Shown one piece after another: positions 6,906 to 15,643 of a stretch of 64,000 nt of DNA. Each line of letters begins with the position of its first letter. Within the stretch, counting starts at the first letter, position 1. Source of the stretch: Acetatifactor sp. Its GTDB lineage: Bacteria; Bacillota; Clostridia; Lachnospirales; Lachnospiraceae. Below the pieces are notes generated by a model, which ran no database searches, was not told the origin of the DNA, and worked only from the letters and a program-made list of their open reading frames with translations. The DNA is taken from NCBI GenBank assembly GCA_022511425.1, contig JAFLRO010000004.1:1-64000 (forward strand). The letters are read 5' to 3'. Position numbers and translations under genes: made by a program.

Positions 6906-9722
6906 ATGGACATGATGAAGGTGTACGAAGAGTGGCCGGCAAACCATAAGAAGGATAAGAATCCCAGCCAAAAGATCATTAAGCTCGGGAAAAAGATCAC
7001 GGATGTTGCGGCTCACAAATTAAAAGGGGTTACAGTAGAAGATCCGGAGTATTGGGGACTTGCGGAGATCATCACGGAAGAGATGGCGGATGTTGCCCTG
7101 AAAATGAAGGTCAGGGCTCACTATACATTTGATGAAATGTGTAAGCTGACTCATGCTCAAAGTGATAGCGAGAAAGAGAAGCTCAGTAAGTTGTTAGAAG
7201 AAATGTGCTATATTGGTCTGTTGGAGTATGACTATGGTTATCATTATGATCACAATGGACGTACTCATGAGCAGACAGAGAGAAGATATGTTTTGCCTAT
7301 GTTTGTTCCGGGCTCCGCCGAGCTTTTCAATATGGAAGAGCTTCCCGATAGAAGCAATCCCAGATTGAGGGATCATCCGGACGTAGCATCTTTCTTTGAA
7401 AGAATGACTTACATACCGCTTGCGGGAATTACACAGATGGTGCCTCCGGGAGGCGCGGGTATCGGTATGCACGTTATTCCGGTGGAAAAAGCGATTTCCA
7501 TGGAGAATCAGTCAGTTGATCTGGAGCATCTTTCCTATTGGCTGAAGAAGTATGAAGGTCATATCGGTGTGGGCCGGTGCAGCTGTCGTGCATCCAGAAA
7601 GGTTCTCGGGGACGGCTGTGGAGATGATGATTTCGGCTGGTGTATCGGTGTCGGTGATTTTGCCGATTACTGCCGTGAGACCGGAAAAGGTCATGACATT
7701 ACTTACGAAGAGGCAATGGCGATTCTACAGCGTGCTGAAGAAAACGGGTTCGTTCATCAGGTCACCAATATTGACGGCGAGAATAAGATTTTCGGTATCT
7801 GCAACTGTAACGTCAATATCTGTAATGCACTGCGTACTTCTCAGTTATTTAACACGCCGAATATGTCGCGTTCTGCGTATGTGGCACATGTTGATAAAGA
7901 GAAATGCGTGGCCTGTGGGCGCTGCGTAGAGTATTGTCCCGCAGGTGCGGTGAAACTGGGACAGAAGCTTTGCACAAAAGACGGCGGCGAAATCGAGTAC
8001 CCGAAGCAGGAGCTGCCGGATGAAGTGAAGTGGGGACCGGAGAAATGGGATCCCGATTACAGAGATAATAACAGAATTAACTGCCATGAGACGGGAACAG
8101 CTCCCTGTAAGACGGCCTGCCCTGCGCATATCGCAGTACAGGGTTATCTGAAAAAGGCAGCTCAGGGCAAATATCAGGAGGCACTGGCACTGATTAAGAA
8201 ACAGAATCCTTTCCCGGCCGTTTGCGGACGTATCTGCAACCGTCGCTGCGAGGACGCATGTACAAGAGGAACCATCGATCAGGCGGTCGCTATCGATGCG
8301 GTCAAGAAGTTTATTGCCGAGCAGGATCTGAATGCAGAGACCAGATATATTCCGCCCGTAGTGATTCCTGCGAGCATCCATAAACAGCGCTGGGATGAAA
8401 AGATTGCCATTATCGGCGGCGGCCCTGCCGGACTTTCTGCAGCATTTTACTTGGCGGAGAGGGGATATTACCCGACAGTATTTGAAAAGAACGAACTGCC
8501 GGGAGGTATGCTTCAGTACGGTATTCCTTCCTATAAGCTGGAAAAAGATGTGATTGCAGCAGAAATCGATGTAATGCGTCAGATGGGCGTTGAGATTAAG
8601 ACCGGAGTGGAAGTGGGCAAAGATATTACGTTGGATGAACTGCGTACACAGGGCTATAAGGCATTTTATATTGCCATCGGCTGCAGCGCGGGCCGTCGTC
8701 CGGGCGTTCCGGGTGATACGGCAGAGGGCACCATGACAGCCATTGAATATCTGAGAGAAGCCAATACCGGAAAGACTTCCTTTACCGGTAAAGTAGTGGT
8801 GGTCGGTGGCGGTAATGTTGCAATCGACGCATCAAGGGTCAGCATCAGAAGCGGCGCTTCAGAGGTGACGCAGCTTTGCCTGGAATCGGAAGCTGAGATG
8901 CCCGCATCTGACGAGGAAGTTCGCGAAGCAACCGAAGACGGTGTTGTGATCAAGAATGGTTGGGGACCCAAAGAAGTTCTCGTTACAGACGGTAAGGTAA
9001 GCGGCATTGTATTCAAGAAATGTACCGCTGTATTTGATAAAGACGGCAGATTCAATCCTACATATGATGAGAACGATACACTTACCATTGAGTGTGACAG
9101 AGTGATTTTCGCAATCGGCCAGCAGATTGTGTGGGGAGACCTGTTAAAAGGGACAAAAGTAGAATTTGGCCGCGGGAATGGGCCGGTTGCGGATTCCCTC
9201 ACTTTCCAGACCGCAGAGCCGGACATTTTTGTGGGTGGCGACGTCTACACAGGGCCAAAATTTGCCATCGATGCAATTGCACAAGGCCATTATGCAGCAG
9301 AATCTCTACACCGTTTCGTTCAGGGCGGTCATATGACCATCGGACGCAACCACTGGGAGTTTATCGAGCTGGATAAAAACAATATTTCTGTGGAAAGCTA
9401 TGATAATTCATCCCGTCAGGTAGAAGGAAACGATGCATCAGTTGAAGCAAAATCATTCCGCGACGCGCATCTAACCCTGACCGAAGAGCAGGTGAAGACT
9501 GAAACCGCTAGGTGTCTGGGCTGCGGTGCAACAATCGTGGATCAGAATAAGTGTATCGGCTGTGGTGTATGTACAACGAAATGTGCGTTTGATGCAATTG
9601 CCCTGCACAGAGACCGTCCGGAATGCACTAATATGGTTCCTGCGGAGGATAAGTTTAAGTATATCATTCCTTATCAGTTAAAGCGTGCAGTGAAGATTGC
9701 CACACACAAGAAAGAGAAATAA
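6906..9722 (+). CDS. 938-aa Fe-S flavoprotein: Cys-rich N domain, ferredoxin, GltD-like NAD(P)H:FAD module, C-terminal ferredoxin
   Basis: ATG preceded by AAAAAGGAGGAAATCCC. Residues ~1-220 look like a winged-helix region; ~222-310 carry cysteines (GRCSCRASRKV, GDGCGDDDFGWC, ICNCNVNIC). A 4Fe-4S motif CVACGRCVEYCPAG sits near 334. Residues ~395-820 form a glutamate-synthase small-subunit-type module: CKTACPAHI and CGRICNRRCEDAC ligate clusters, IIGGGPAGLSAAF (~502) binds FAD, VVVGGGNVAIDASR (~632) binds NAD(P)H, and FVGGDVYTGP (~774) is the second FAD motif. CLGCG and CIGCGVCTTKC (~870-895) form a C-terminal ferredoxin. It probably moves electrons between NAD(P)H and ferredoxin or an unknown acceptor in the cytosol. 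Placement between hypB and hypA is the notable feature; no glutamate synthase large subunit is nearby. Confidence 0.85.
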   Translation: MDMMKVYEEWPANHKKDKNPSQKIIKLGKKITDVAAHKLKGVTVEDPEYWGLAEIITEEMADVALKMKVRAHYTFDEMCKLTHAQSDSEKEKLSKLLEEMCYIGLLEYDYGYHYDHNGRTHEQTERRYVLPMFVPGSAELFNMEELPDRSNPRLRDHPDVASFFERMTYIPLAGITQMVPPGGAGIGMHVIPVEKAISMENQSVDLEHLSYWLKKYEGHIGVGRCSCRASRKVLGDGCGDDDFGWCIGVGDFADYCRETGKGHDITYEEAMAILQRAEENGFVHQVTNIDGENKIFGICNCNVNICNALRTSQLFNTPNMSRSAYVAHVDKEKCVACGRCVEYCPAGAVKLGQKLCTKDGGEIEYPKQELPDEVKWGPEKWDPDYRDNNRINCHETGTAPCKTACPAHIAVQGYLKKAAQGKYQEALALIKKQNPFPAVCGRICNRRCEDACTRGTIDQAVAIDAVKKFIAEQDLNAETRYIPPVVIPASIHKQRWDEKIAIIGGGPAGLSAAFYLAERGYYPTVFEKNELPGGMLQYGIPSYKLEKDVIAAEIDVMRQMGVEIKTGVEVGKDITLDELRTQGYKAFYIAIGCSAGRRPGVPGDTAEGTMTAIEYLREANTGKTSFTGKVVVVGGGNVAIDASRVSIRSGASEVTQLCLESEAEMPASDEEVREATEDGVVIKNGWGPKEVLVTDGKVSGIVFKKCTAVFDKDGRFNPTYDENDTLTIECDRVIFAIGQQIVWGDLLKGTKVEFGRGNGPVADSLTFQTAEPDIFVGGDVYTGPKFAIDAIAQGHYAAESLHRFVQGGHMTIGRNHWEFIELDKNNISVESYDNSSRQVEGNDASVEAKSFRDAHLTLTEEQVKTETARCLGCGATIVDQNKCIGCGVCTTKCAFDAIALHRDRPECTNMVPAEDKFKYIIPYQLKRAVKIATHKKEK

Positions 9723-9746
9723 GAAAACGCTTCGGAGTGGAGAAGA

Positions 9747-10091
9747 ATGCACGAATTAGGTGTTGTATTTTATGTAATCCGCGATGTTAAGAAGGTAGCC
9801 GAAGAGAATGGTGTAGAGCAAGTGGAAACCGTAACGCTTGAGATTGGAGAGGTGTCCGGCGTGGTTCATGACCTTTTGACTGACTGCTGGAATTGGGCAG
9901 TCAAAAAAGAGCCGATTATGGAACACGCCAAACTCCAAATCGAGACAATCAAGGCGGTTACCTTCTGCGAGGATTGCAAGCAGGAATATGAGACGGTAAA
10001 ATACGCAAAGATATGTCCCTATTGCCAGAGTGAAAATACTTATCTTCTGCGGGGGAATGAGTTCAATTTAAAAGAAATAGGGGTTACATGA
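9747..10091 (+). CDS. hypA: HypA nickel/zinc metallochaperone
   Basis: 114 aa, ATG 25 bp after the flavoprotein stop, preceded by GGAGTGGAGAAG. It has the invariant MHE N terminus in which Met, His and Glu help bind Ni2+, and a zinc loop made of FCEDCKQEY and ICPYCQSENT. Length is normal for HypA. It acts with HypB in cytosolic nickel insertion. It is in one operon with hypB and the flavoprotein. HypC-F, needed for [NiFe]-hydrogenase assembly, are not in the window. Confidence 0.93.
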   Translation: MHELGVVFYVIRDVKKVAEENGVEQVETVTLEIGEVSGVVHDLLTDCWNWAVKKEPIMEHAKLQIETIKAVTFCEDCKQEYETVKYAKICPYCQSENTYLLRGNEFNLKEIGVT

Positions 10092-10134
10092 GAGTAGCCT
10101 TTAAGGAGCGCTGGTTCGTCCGGCAATAGCAGAT

Positions 10135-11151
10135 ATGAAACGGATTCTTTTGATTGGAACTGGCGGCACAATTGCGTCGGAATTGACTGACAGCGGTCTG
10201 GTACCGGGATTGAACAGTGAGCAACTGTTGAGCTATATACCCGATATCGGTCGAATCTGCCATATAGACTGCATCCAGTTGTTTGCTCTGGACAGCACCA
10301 ATATTACACCGGAGCACTGGCAGATCATTGTCCGTTGTATTCGAGAACATTATGATGATTACGACGGTTTTGTCCTGACACACGGGACGGATACCCTTGC
10401 TTACACCGCGGCAGCTCTTAGTTACATGATCCAGGACAGTCCTAAGCCAATTATTTTAACTGGGGCTCAAAAGCCAATTCATTTTGATTCTACCGATTCT
10501 AAGATGAATCTGATGGATGCTTTTTTGTGTGCTACCGAAGAGCTGCCGGGCGTGTCTATTGTATTTGACCATAAGATTATCCTGGGTACGCGGGCTAAGA
10601 AAACGCGCTCCAAAAGCTTCAGCGCCTTTTCCAGCATTAATTATCCGGAATTGGGCGTAGTGAGGGATGGAACGCTGCTGCGGTTTGTCAGACAGGAATG
10701 CGGACAAGCTCCGGTCTTTTATGAGAGCCTGAATACTGCAGTATCATTGATGAAACTGGTTCCGGGTATGAATCGGGACGTGCTGGATTTTTTATTTGCG
10801 AAAAATGACGCGGTAGTAGTGGAAAGCTTTGGTGTAGGTGGAGTTCCGGAGGCAGGCGGATTTTACGACTGTATCGAAGAGTGGAAAAAGCGTGGTAGAT
10901 TTGCCATCCTGACTACACAGGTGGAAAATGAAGGCAGTGATTTGGGTGTGTATCACGTGGGCTATCGGTTAAAAAGGAATCTGGGTGTTCTGGAGGCATA
11001 CGATATGACAACTGAAGCTGTGCTGGCCAAGCTGATGTGGATTCTGGCTCAGACGAAAGACCCGGAGAAGGTGATGAATCAGTTCTATACTCCTGTAGCT
11101 ATGGATATGTTTCCCTGTTTTAATAGCCAGAACCTGGCATGCAAGGATTGA
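10135..11151 (+). CDS. L-asparaginase
   Basis: 338 aa. It hydrolyses asparagine to aspartate and ammonia. Both catalytic threonine motifs are visible: GTGGTIAS near the N terminus (~9-16) and THGTDTLAYTAAAL (~84-97), with a downstream lysine in AQKPI. No signal peptide is seen, which fits the cytosolic (AnsA-type) form. The ATG at 10135 has no strong ribosome site. A 13-codon frame begins at 10088 as an ATGA overlap with the hypA stop, contains AAGGAG, and ends just before this start, so translation may be coupled to hypA. Substrate assignment is by family; a related aryl-amide hydrolase cannot be excluded. Confidence 0.88.
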   Translation: MKRILLIGTGGTIASELTDSGLVPGLNSEQLLSYIPDIGRICHIDCIQLFALDSTNITPEHWQIIVRCIREHYDDYDGFVLTHGTDTLAYTAAALSYMIQDSPKPIILTGAQKPIHFDSTDSKMNLMDAFLCATEELPGVSIVFDHKIILGTRAKKTRSKSFSAFSSINYPELGVVRDGTLLRFVRQECGQAPVFYESLNTAVSLMKLVPGMNRDVLDFLFAKNDAVVVESFGVGGVPEAGGFYDCIEEWKKRGRFAILTTQVENEGSDLGVYHVGYRLKRNLGVLEAYDMTTEAVLAKLMWILAQTKDPEKVMNQFYTPVAMDMFPCFNSQNLACKD

Positions 11152-11426
11152 CTATGTGGAAAGGTGATACGCTTTCAGAGTTACAAACAGATAAATATAT
11201 CGTTTTTGGCGGTGCCGGCTGCTTAAATAAGGAAATCGCGCATGGGAAGGTCATGGTGCTCACAGAGGCCTATCGGGATGAAGGAACCTCTTATTACTAT
11301 GCACCTGCCTCTGATTATATCACCGTAAAGAATGCGGACATCGTTGCTGACTTTATGGAAAAGAATGGTCTTCCCTATATAAAAGGAAAAACGTGGACAA
11401 CCGATGCTATCTACAGAGAGACTTAG
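11139..11426 (+). pseudogene. Internal fragment of a nucleoside phosphorylase
   Basis: A 95-codon frame overlaps the asparaginase end. From MWKGDTLSEL it reads like the middle of a ~255-aa purine/uridine phosphorylase of the PNP/UDP family: YIVFGGAGCLNKEI and VMVLTEAYRDEGTSYYYAPA are the phosphate- and ribose-site segments, and GKTWTTDAIYRET precedes the base pocket. The first ~65 and last ~85 residues of the family are missing, so it cannot be active. Its 3' end is joined directly to a transglutaminase-like fragment. Confidence 0.7.
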
Positions 11427-12127
11427 ATAGTTATTTGCAGACCACTGAGCAAATTTACATTATGGAAGCTGGTATTTTGCGAAATAATCTCGAATTTGCA
11501 AGCGGAGAAAACTATGAAATATATTATGATTTCGAGAATGAAGAGTATCCGCAACTCATCAAAGAGTATGGCATTGATAAAATCGCAGGCGACGGTACTG
11601 AATTTGAAAAAGCTTTACGTTTAATGGATACATATGCTCCCAGATTGTACCATCAGAGCTACTATGACAATAGCATTGAAATGAACGCACTATCATTGTT
11701 AGCGTACAGTTTAGACAACAGAAGTCAAGGCATAAACTGCAGAAATAAAGCACAAATACTCAACGAGATGTGCTTAGCATTGGGCATTTATGCCCGGAAA
11801 GTATGGATTATGCCTAATTCCGGCTACGATAATGATTGTCACGTTGTCAATGAGATATGGGACCCCCAACTAAATAAATGGATCATGTTGGATATTACCA
11901 ATAATGAGTATTGGGTGGATGAAAACGGTACACCCCTTTCCGTGCTTGAAATACGGTATAAGGGTGCTATGCAAGAGTTTTGCACACCGATTCAGCCAGG
12001 CGATAAGATGGATCGTTTGGAAGAATTAAAAGAAAAATATATTGCAGATTATCTGTATATTATGAAGAACATGACTTATATGCAGTATTGTGACTATTAC
12101 ACGGTTGGCGAAGATGAGGTGAAACTC
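11393..12127 (+). pseudogene. Transglutaminase-like domain fragment fused in frame to the next gene
   Basis: The frame opens inside the phosphorylase fragment. From about 11462 (IYIMEAGILRNNLEFAS) it becomes a papain-like transglutaminase core with the three expected catalytic residues: Cys in GINCRNKAQIL (nt ~11735), His in DNDCHVVNEIW (nt ~11838) and Asp in IMLDITNN (nt ~11888). No start with a ribosome site and no signal peptide are seen. The frame continues without a stop into the membrane anchor of the following protein, an arrangement not expected for this domain. I read it as a gene fragment brought here by rearrangement; a real 513-aa fusion protein is the alternative. Confidence 0.5.
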
Positions 12128-12934
12128 ATGAGAATAAGAAGATTGGCTCTGATACTTCTGATTGTTTTTTTCTCCGCTGGAGTCGGCGCATGCATCTATT
12201 TGAAGAATGCCCCTGGCGAGGAAGAATACATGGCCACAGCACTCGCGTATTTAGAGGAACAGAAAGCGGCTCTATATGAGGCGGAAAGGATCCCGATAGA
12301 AATAGACCCGCAGACCGACAGAGTGATTTGCGTGCATGTGGACCATCCGGATACGGTCGACAAGGTTATTTCATGGATCACGAAGGCCGCACAGGTACAG
12401 CGAGTTAATACGATTCCGGAGCTTGCTTACCCACATGTCTATGTGGGCGATAAGATAATGGGAAACAATGAAAAAATATATTATTCTGAAGGCAGGAAAA
12501 TCCTTGAGTTTTCCCTAAGCGAGACAGACAGCTTGGGATTCTTGCTTTTTCTTAGTGGGGGAAAAGGAGCGCCGATGTACCCCGAAGTCAAGGAGGCATT
12601 TACGGAGGGCGTGATCAGGCAGCTTCAAAATGAGATCGTCTTTGGTGATCAAGATGTCGTGACATTCAGTAACGGGCATCTGGAGGCAATCGATATCAAA
12701 ACGCAAGAGACAGCGGAAATACTGTTTATGTGTATTAGAAATTGTGTTCAAATAACTGACCTTACGGGTGCATGTCTTGCACCTATGGCGCTTCCGATTG
12801 AAATAAACGGGCGAGGGTGTGGTACGTTTACAAGTTTCTATGTAACTTATCAGGAAACGGGACAGTTTATCGAAATCAGCTTTTCCCCGGAGGATTCTAA
12901 GAGCTTCTATGATTATGTGATGGCGCTTCAATAG
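12128..12934 (+). CDS. Membrane-anchored protein of unknown function
   Basis: 268 aa if it starts at the ATG at 12128, which has GATGAGGTG 7-13 nt upstream. That start places positive residues (MRIRRL) ahead of one hydrophobic segment (ALILLIVFFSAGVGACIYL), a classic signal anchor. The rest (~30-268) is a soluble, mixed alpha/beta region predicted outside the membrane; I do not recognise a domain. The frame is continuous with the upstream transglutaminase fragment. A terminator follows 50 bp after the stop. Confidence 0.6.
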   Translation: MRIRRLALILLIVFFSAGVGACIYLKNAPGEEEYMATALAYLEEQKAALYEAERIPIEIDPQTDRVICVHVDHPDTVDKVISWITKAAQVQRVNTIPELAYPHVYVGDKIMGNNEKIYYSEGRKILEFSLSETDSLGFLLFLSGGKGAPMYPEVKEAFTEGVIRQLQNEIVFGDQDVVTFSNGHLEAIDIKTQETAEILFMCIRNCVQITDLTGACLAPMALPIEINGRGCGTFTSFYVTYQETGQFIEISFSPEDSKSFYDYVMALQ

Positions 12935-12982
12935 ATTAGGGTTACGTAGTCTATTTGGGAAAAGTTGGTATGTGATGATAGA

Positions 12983-13026
12983 AAAATGGAGTAATAGCGA
13001 TTAAACTGTTGCTCCATTTTTCTTTT
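12983..13026 (+). terminator. Intrinsic terminator
   Basis: Stem AAAAATGGAG(T)AA/(G)TTGCTCCATTTTT followed by CTTTT. It closes the 12128-12934 gene; the A-rich left arm would also serve the opposite strand. The remaining bases to 13145 show nothing recognisable. Confidence 0.75.
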
Positions 13027-13145
13027 GAAACAACTGGTACTGACCGTCTTTGATCAATATGATGATACAAGCTGCTTCTTAAACGCTGGTAGGCGTTTCA
13101 ATATTTAATTATTGGCGGTTAAAAAGAAAGTCCGGGTACGTTCTT

Positions 13146-14258
13146 TCAAGGTAAATGCTTAAATGGTAGAAAATCGAAAGGGTCTAAACCGTCATCAAAC
13201 TCCACCGTTACCGGATTATCATAGCCATTGGTATAGTAGTCGGTGGCCGTGAAAATACTCCGCTCTGGGTCATAACGTTCCACGGGCAGGCTGTGTACTC
13301 CGACCTCACCGACATTTGTCCAGCCAAATTTCTCGCTGTAGTAGGACCATCGGATTCTACCCTCCTCTATAACGCTGCTATTATTACGGTAGACAATAAT
13401 ATTCTGGACACCATCGCCATAGGTACAGTTGCAGATTAACTCAGGTACACCATCGCCGTCCAGGTCTCTGCTCCATGCTGCAGGGTCGTCATAACCGAAC
13501 TGCTCTGCCACGCACACATCTTCACCGTCCACCTCAACGTAGTAGTGCCACATGTACTGATAGGGACTGCTTTCCTCCATCTCGATACGGCACACGTCAA
13601 AGCCCAGCACATCGGTCAGAATGGATCCTGATGGAGCCTCGCTACCTTTAGACTCACCAAGAACCATGTCCAGGTAGGCATAAATATCCTCCGGGCTATC
13701 GGAGTGGATAGATAGACCATAAATTACGCCGGCCAAGATGAACTCAGCCCGGTAAAGGTATGGATTGCTCCAGTCACTCTCTTCCCGGTAAATAGTTACT
13801 TCCACATCCCCATATTGGGTCACGTCATAGGCTCCAATAGGATCCTTCTTGCCCACCTCACTGTCAAAATCGCAGTCCAAAGTAAAATCCCGTCCGTTGT
13901 ATTCCCCCGTGATTGTCAGGGTGCTCCAATCGGCAGGGTCAGATATATCCCCTCCCTTAGCGTAGACTAGGCGGATACTGGTGGGGGTGACACCGGAAGA
14001 AACCATTCTTTCTGCCAGCAGATTTCAGCCGTAGGCGGAGGTTATTTCCTCCAGACTCCCTATATCTTTTTCTTCAGTCTGAGGGTCTTGGCGCCAGAAC
14101 AATGTCACTGCCACCAGACACAGACAGGCAGCAATAGTTCCCCACCCAGCCCAACTGAGGCTTTTGCGTTTTATCTTAACAGTTTGCGCTTCTCCTATAT
14201 ACGTATCCTTTATATTAGTAATGCTGTTATACAGCTTCGAGGTTTCCGTTTCTTTCAT
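13146..14258 (-). pseudogene. Anti-sigma-factor-like membrane protein interrupted by an in-frame TGA
   Basis: Two consecutive minus-strand frames are in the same register, separated only by TGA at 14027-14025. The first (14258-14025, 77 codons) starts MKETETSKLYNSITNIKDTY, contains KIKRK then one membrane segment (GTIAACLCLVAVTLF), and ends EEITSAYG. The second resumes NLLAERMVSSGVTPTSIR and runs to 13146 as a beta-rich extracytoplasmic domain. The start overlaps the stop of the upstream sigma gene (ATGA), the usual layout for ECF sigma/anti-sigma pairs in Lachnospiraceae. A nonsense mutation is the simplest reading; a new start at the ATG at 14006 could give a soluble, unanchored fragment. 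Confidence 0.7.
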
Positions 14259-14694
14259 AGTGAATAGCCCTCCTTTTCAAGTTTTAATTTTAGGTTTTTC
14301 CTAAGTCGGTACATTCGCTTTGCCATATTCGCTGGGGACATACTACTTTCCTGTGCAAGCATAGCTACCGTTTCACCATTCCAATAGCGACGTATGAAAA
14401 GAATACGGTCTTTTTGCGATAATGATGCAAGCCATGTATTTATGACCTCTGTCAACTCTTGTTCTTCAATTTCACGTTCCACAGTAACAGGGGACGGTAT
14501 GCAGTCCTCCAACTCATTTAGAAGCTGCTCCATGCCCGCAAATATGTATCATTTACACATTCCTCTGCGTCTTCATTTAATGACAGTATGTTTAGTGCAA
14601 CCACATGACAAAAGGATCCGTATTTCGCTTCTGTCTCCGAAATTGCAGCTTCATCACGCTTATAATATAAGCCAATAATCTGTGAGTCCTCCAT
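14255..14694 (-). pseudogene. ECF-type RNA polymerase sigma factor with internal deletion and frameshift
   Basis: The start MEDSQIIGLYYKRDEAAI at 14694 has AAAGGGG upstream. The first part covers sigma region 2 (FCHVVALNILSLNEDAEECV, then NDTYLRAW) and stops at 14518. A second frame beginning at 14533 carries EQLLNELEDCIPSPVTVERE and region 4 (SQKDRILFIRRYW, MSPANMAKRMYRLRKNLK). The linker between regions 2 and 4 found in intact relatives (about 40 residues) is missing at the junction, and the frames differ. A CGTCT box on the minus strand (14750-14746) could be the -10 of an autoregulated ECF promoter, which is inference. Confidence 0.75.
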
Positions 14695-14970
14695 TTCAAT
14701 TCCCCTTTCTGTAAGATTTGCGATTTTGAAGGCCTTCATTTATAAAGACGACAATTCAAAAAGAATACTCCCTGTATTCTTACAAATGATAACTTTTTTC
14801 TGTAAATATTTCTACTTCGCAAATTACCCCATAAAATATGTAAGTTTGCATTTTGTGGGGGTGATTTATTATTGACATTTCGAGTGATGCAATTTAAAAT
14901 GAAACAAGATTCATTTATATTTTTCACCATATACAAGCCTACAAATTTGACAAAAAGGAGAATATATACA

Positions 14971-15639
14971 ATGCCTAAAGTAACAGAAGAATACATTCAA
15001 AACAAGAAACAGATGATTATGGAGGCTGCATATGCTCTGTGTTTGAAACAGACAGTAAGCACTGTGACCATGCAGGATATTATCAACGAGACCGGACTCA
15101 GTCAGGGCGGGATTTATAGATTCTATAAGGACATTGATGATATTTTTAGTAATATGATTCTATTTCTGCGAAAGAAAGAGAGTATAAAAGAAAAAGTAGA
15201 TGAGATTTTATCACACGCAGAAGACCTGCCGCCAAAAGAGATCACTAATCAAATTTTTGATATGTTATCAGACTTTATGAAAAGAGAACTGATGGGAATA
15301 GAGAAAATAGATTTTGAACTGTCCATACTTGCAATGAATGATCCGGCCAGGGTGGACAAGATTTTAAAAAACATACCAGGTGTGGGAAATATGGAATATC
15401 TGACAATGCGTACAATGGATTATTTTATGAAACAGGCTGCGTTAGGAAGGATCCACCCAAGGGTAACAGTAGAGGAATTGTTATCCTTTATTTCATCAGC
15501 ATATACAGGGATTCAGACCACCTGTATTGTGAACAATTGCTATGAGCATGAGAGAAATCCCTTGACAGATTTGTATCAGCCAGAGATTCAATTAAAGACA
15601 CTGGCACAAACGGTCAATTATTTAATTGGGGAGGAATAA
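14971..15639 (+). CDS. TetR/AcrR-family transcriptional regulator
   Basis: 222 aa from the ATG at 14971, chosen because AAAAAGGAGAATATATACA precedes it; a longer frame from 14872 lacks a ribosome site. Residues ~5-60 form the TetR helix-turn-helix: MQDIINETGLSQGGIYRFY includes the recognition helix. The C-terminal ligand domain (~70-222) is all-helical with no identifiable effector. It ends four bases before the start of an alpha/beta hydrolase, so the two are co-transcribed and the regulator probably controls its own operon. Confidence 0.88.
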   Translation: MPKVTEEYIQNKKQMIMEAAYALCLKQTVSTVTMQDIINETGLSQGGIYRFYKDIDDIFSNMILFLRKKESIKEKVDEILSHAEDLPPKEITNQIFDMLSDFMKRELMGIEKIDFELSILAMNDPARVDKILKNIPGVGNMEYLTMRTMDYFMKQAALGRIHPRVTVEELLSFISSAYTGIQTTCIVNNCYEHERNPLTDLYQPEIQLKTLAQTVNYLIGEE

Positions 15640-15643
15640 GAAA

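Noticed and set aside
14007-14027. In-frame TGA as selenocysteine codon
   Set aside because: The downstream hairpin is only about 5 bp, the context is not a redox motif, and the partner sigma gene is also broken; a nonsense mutation is simpler.
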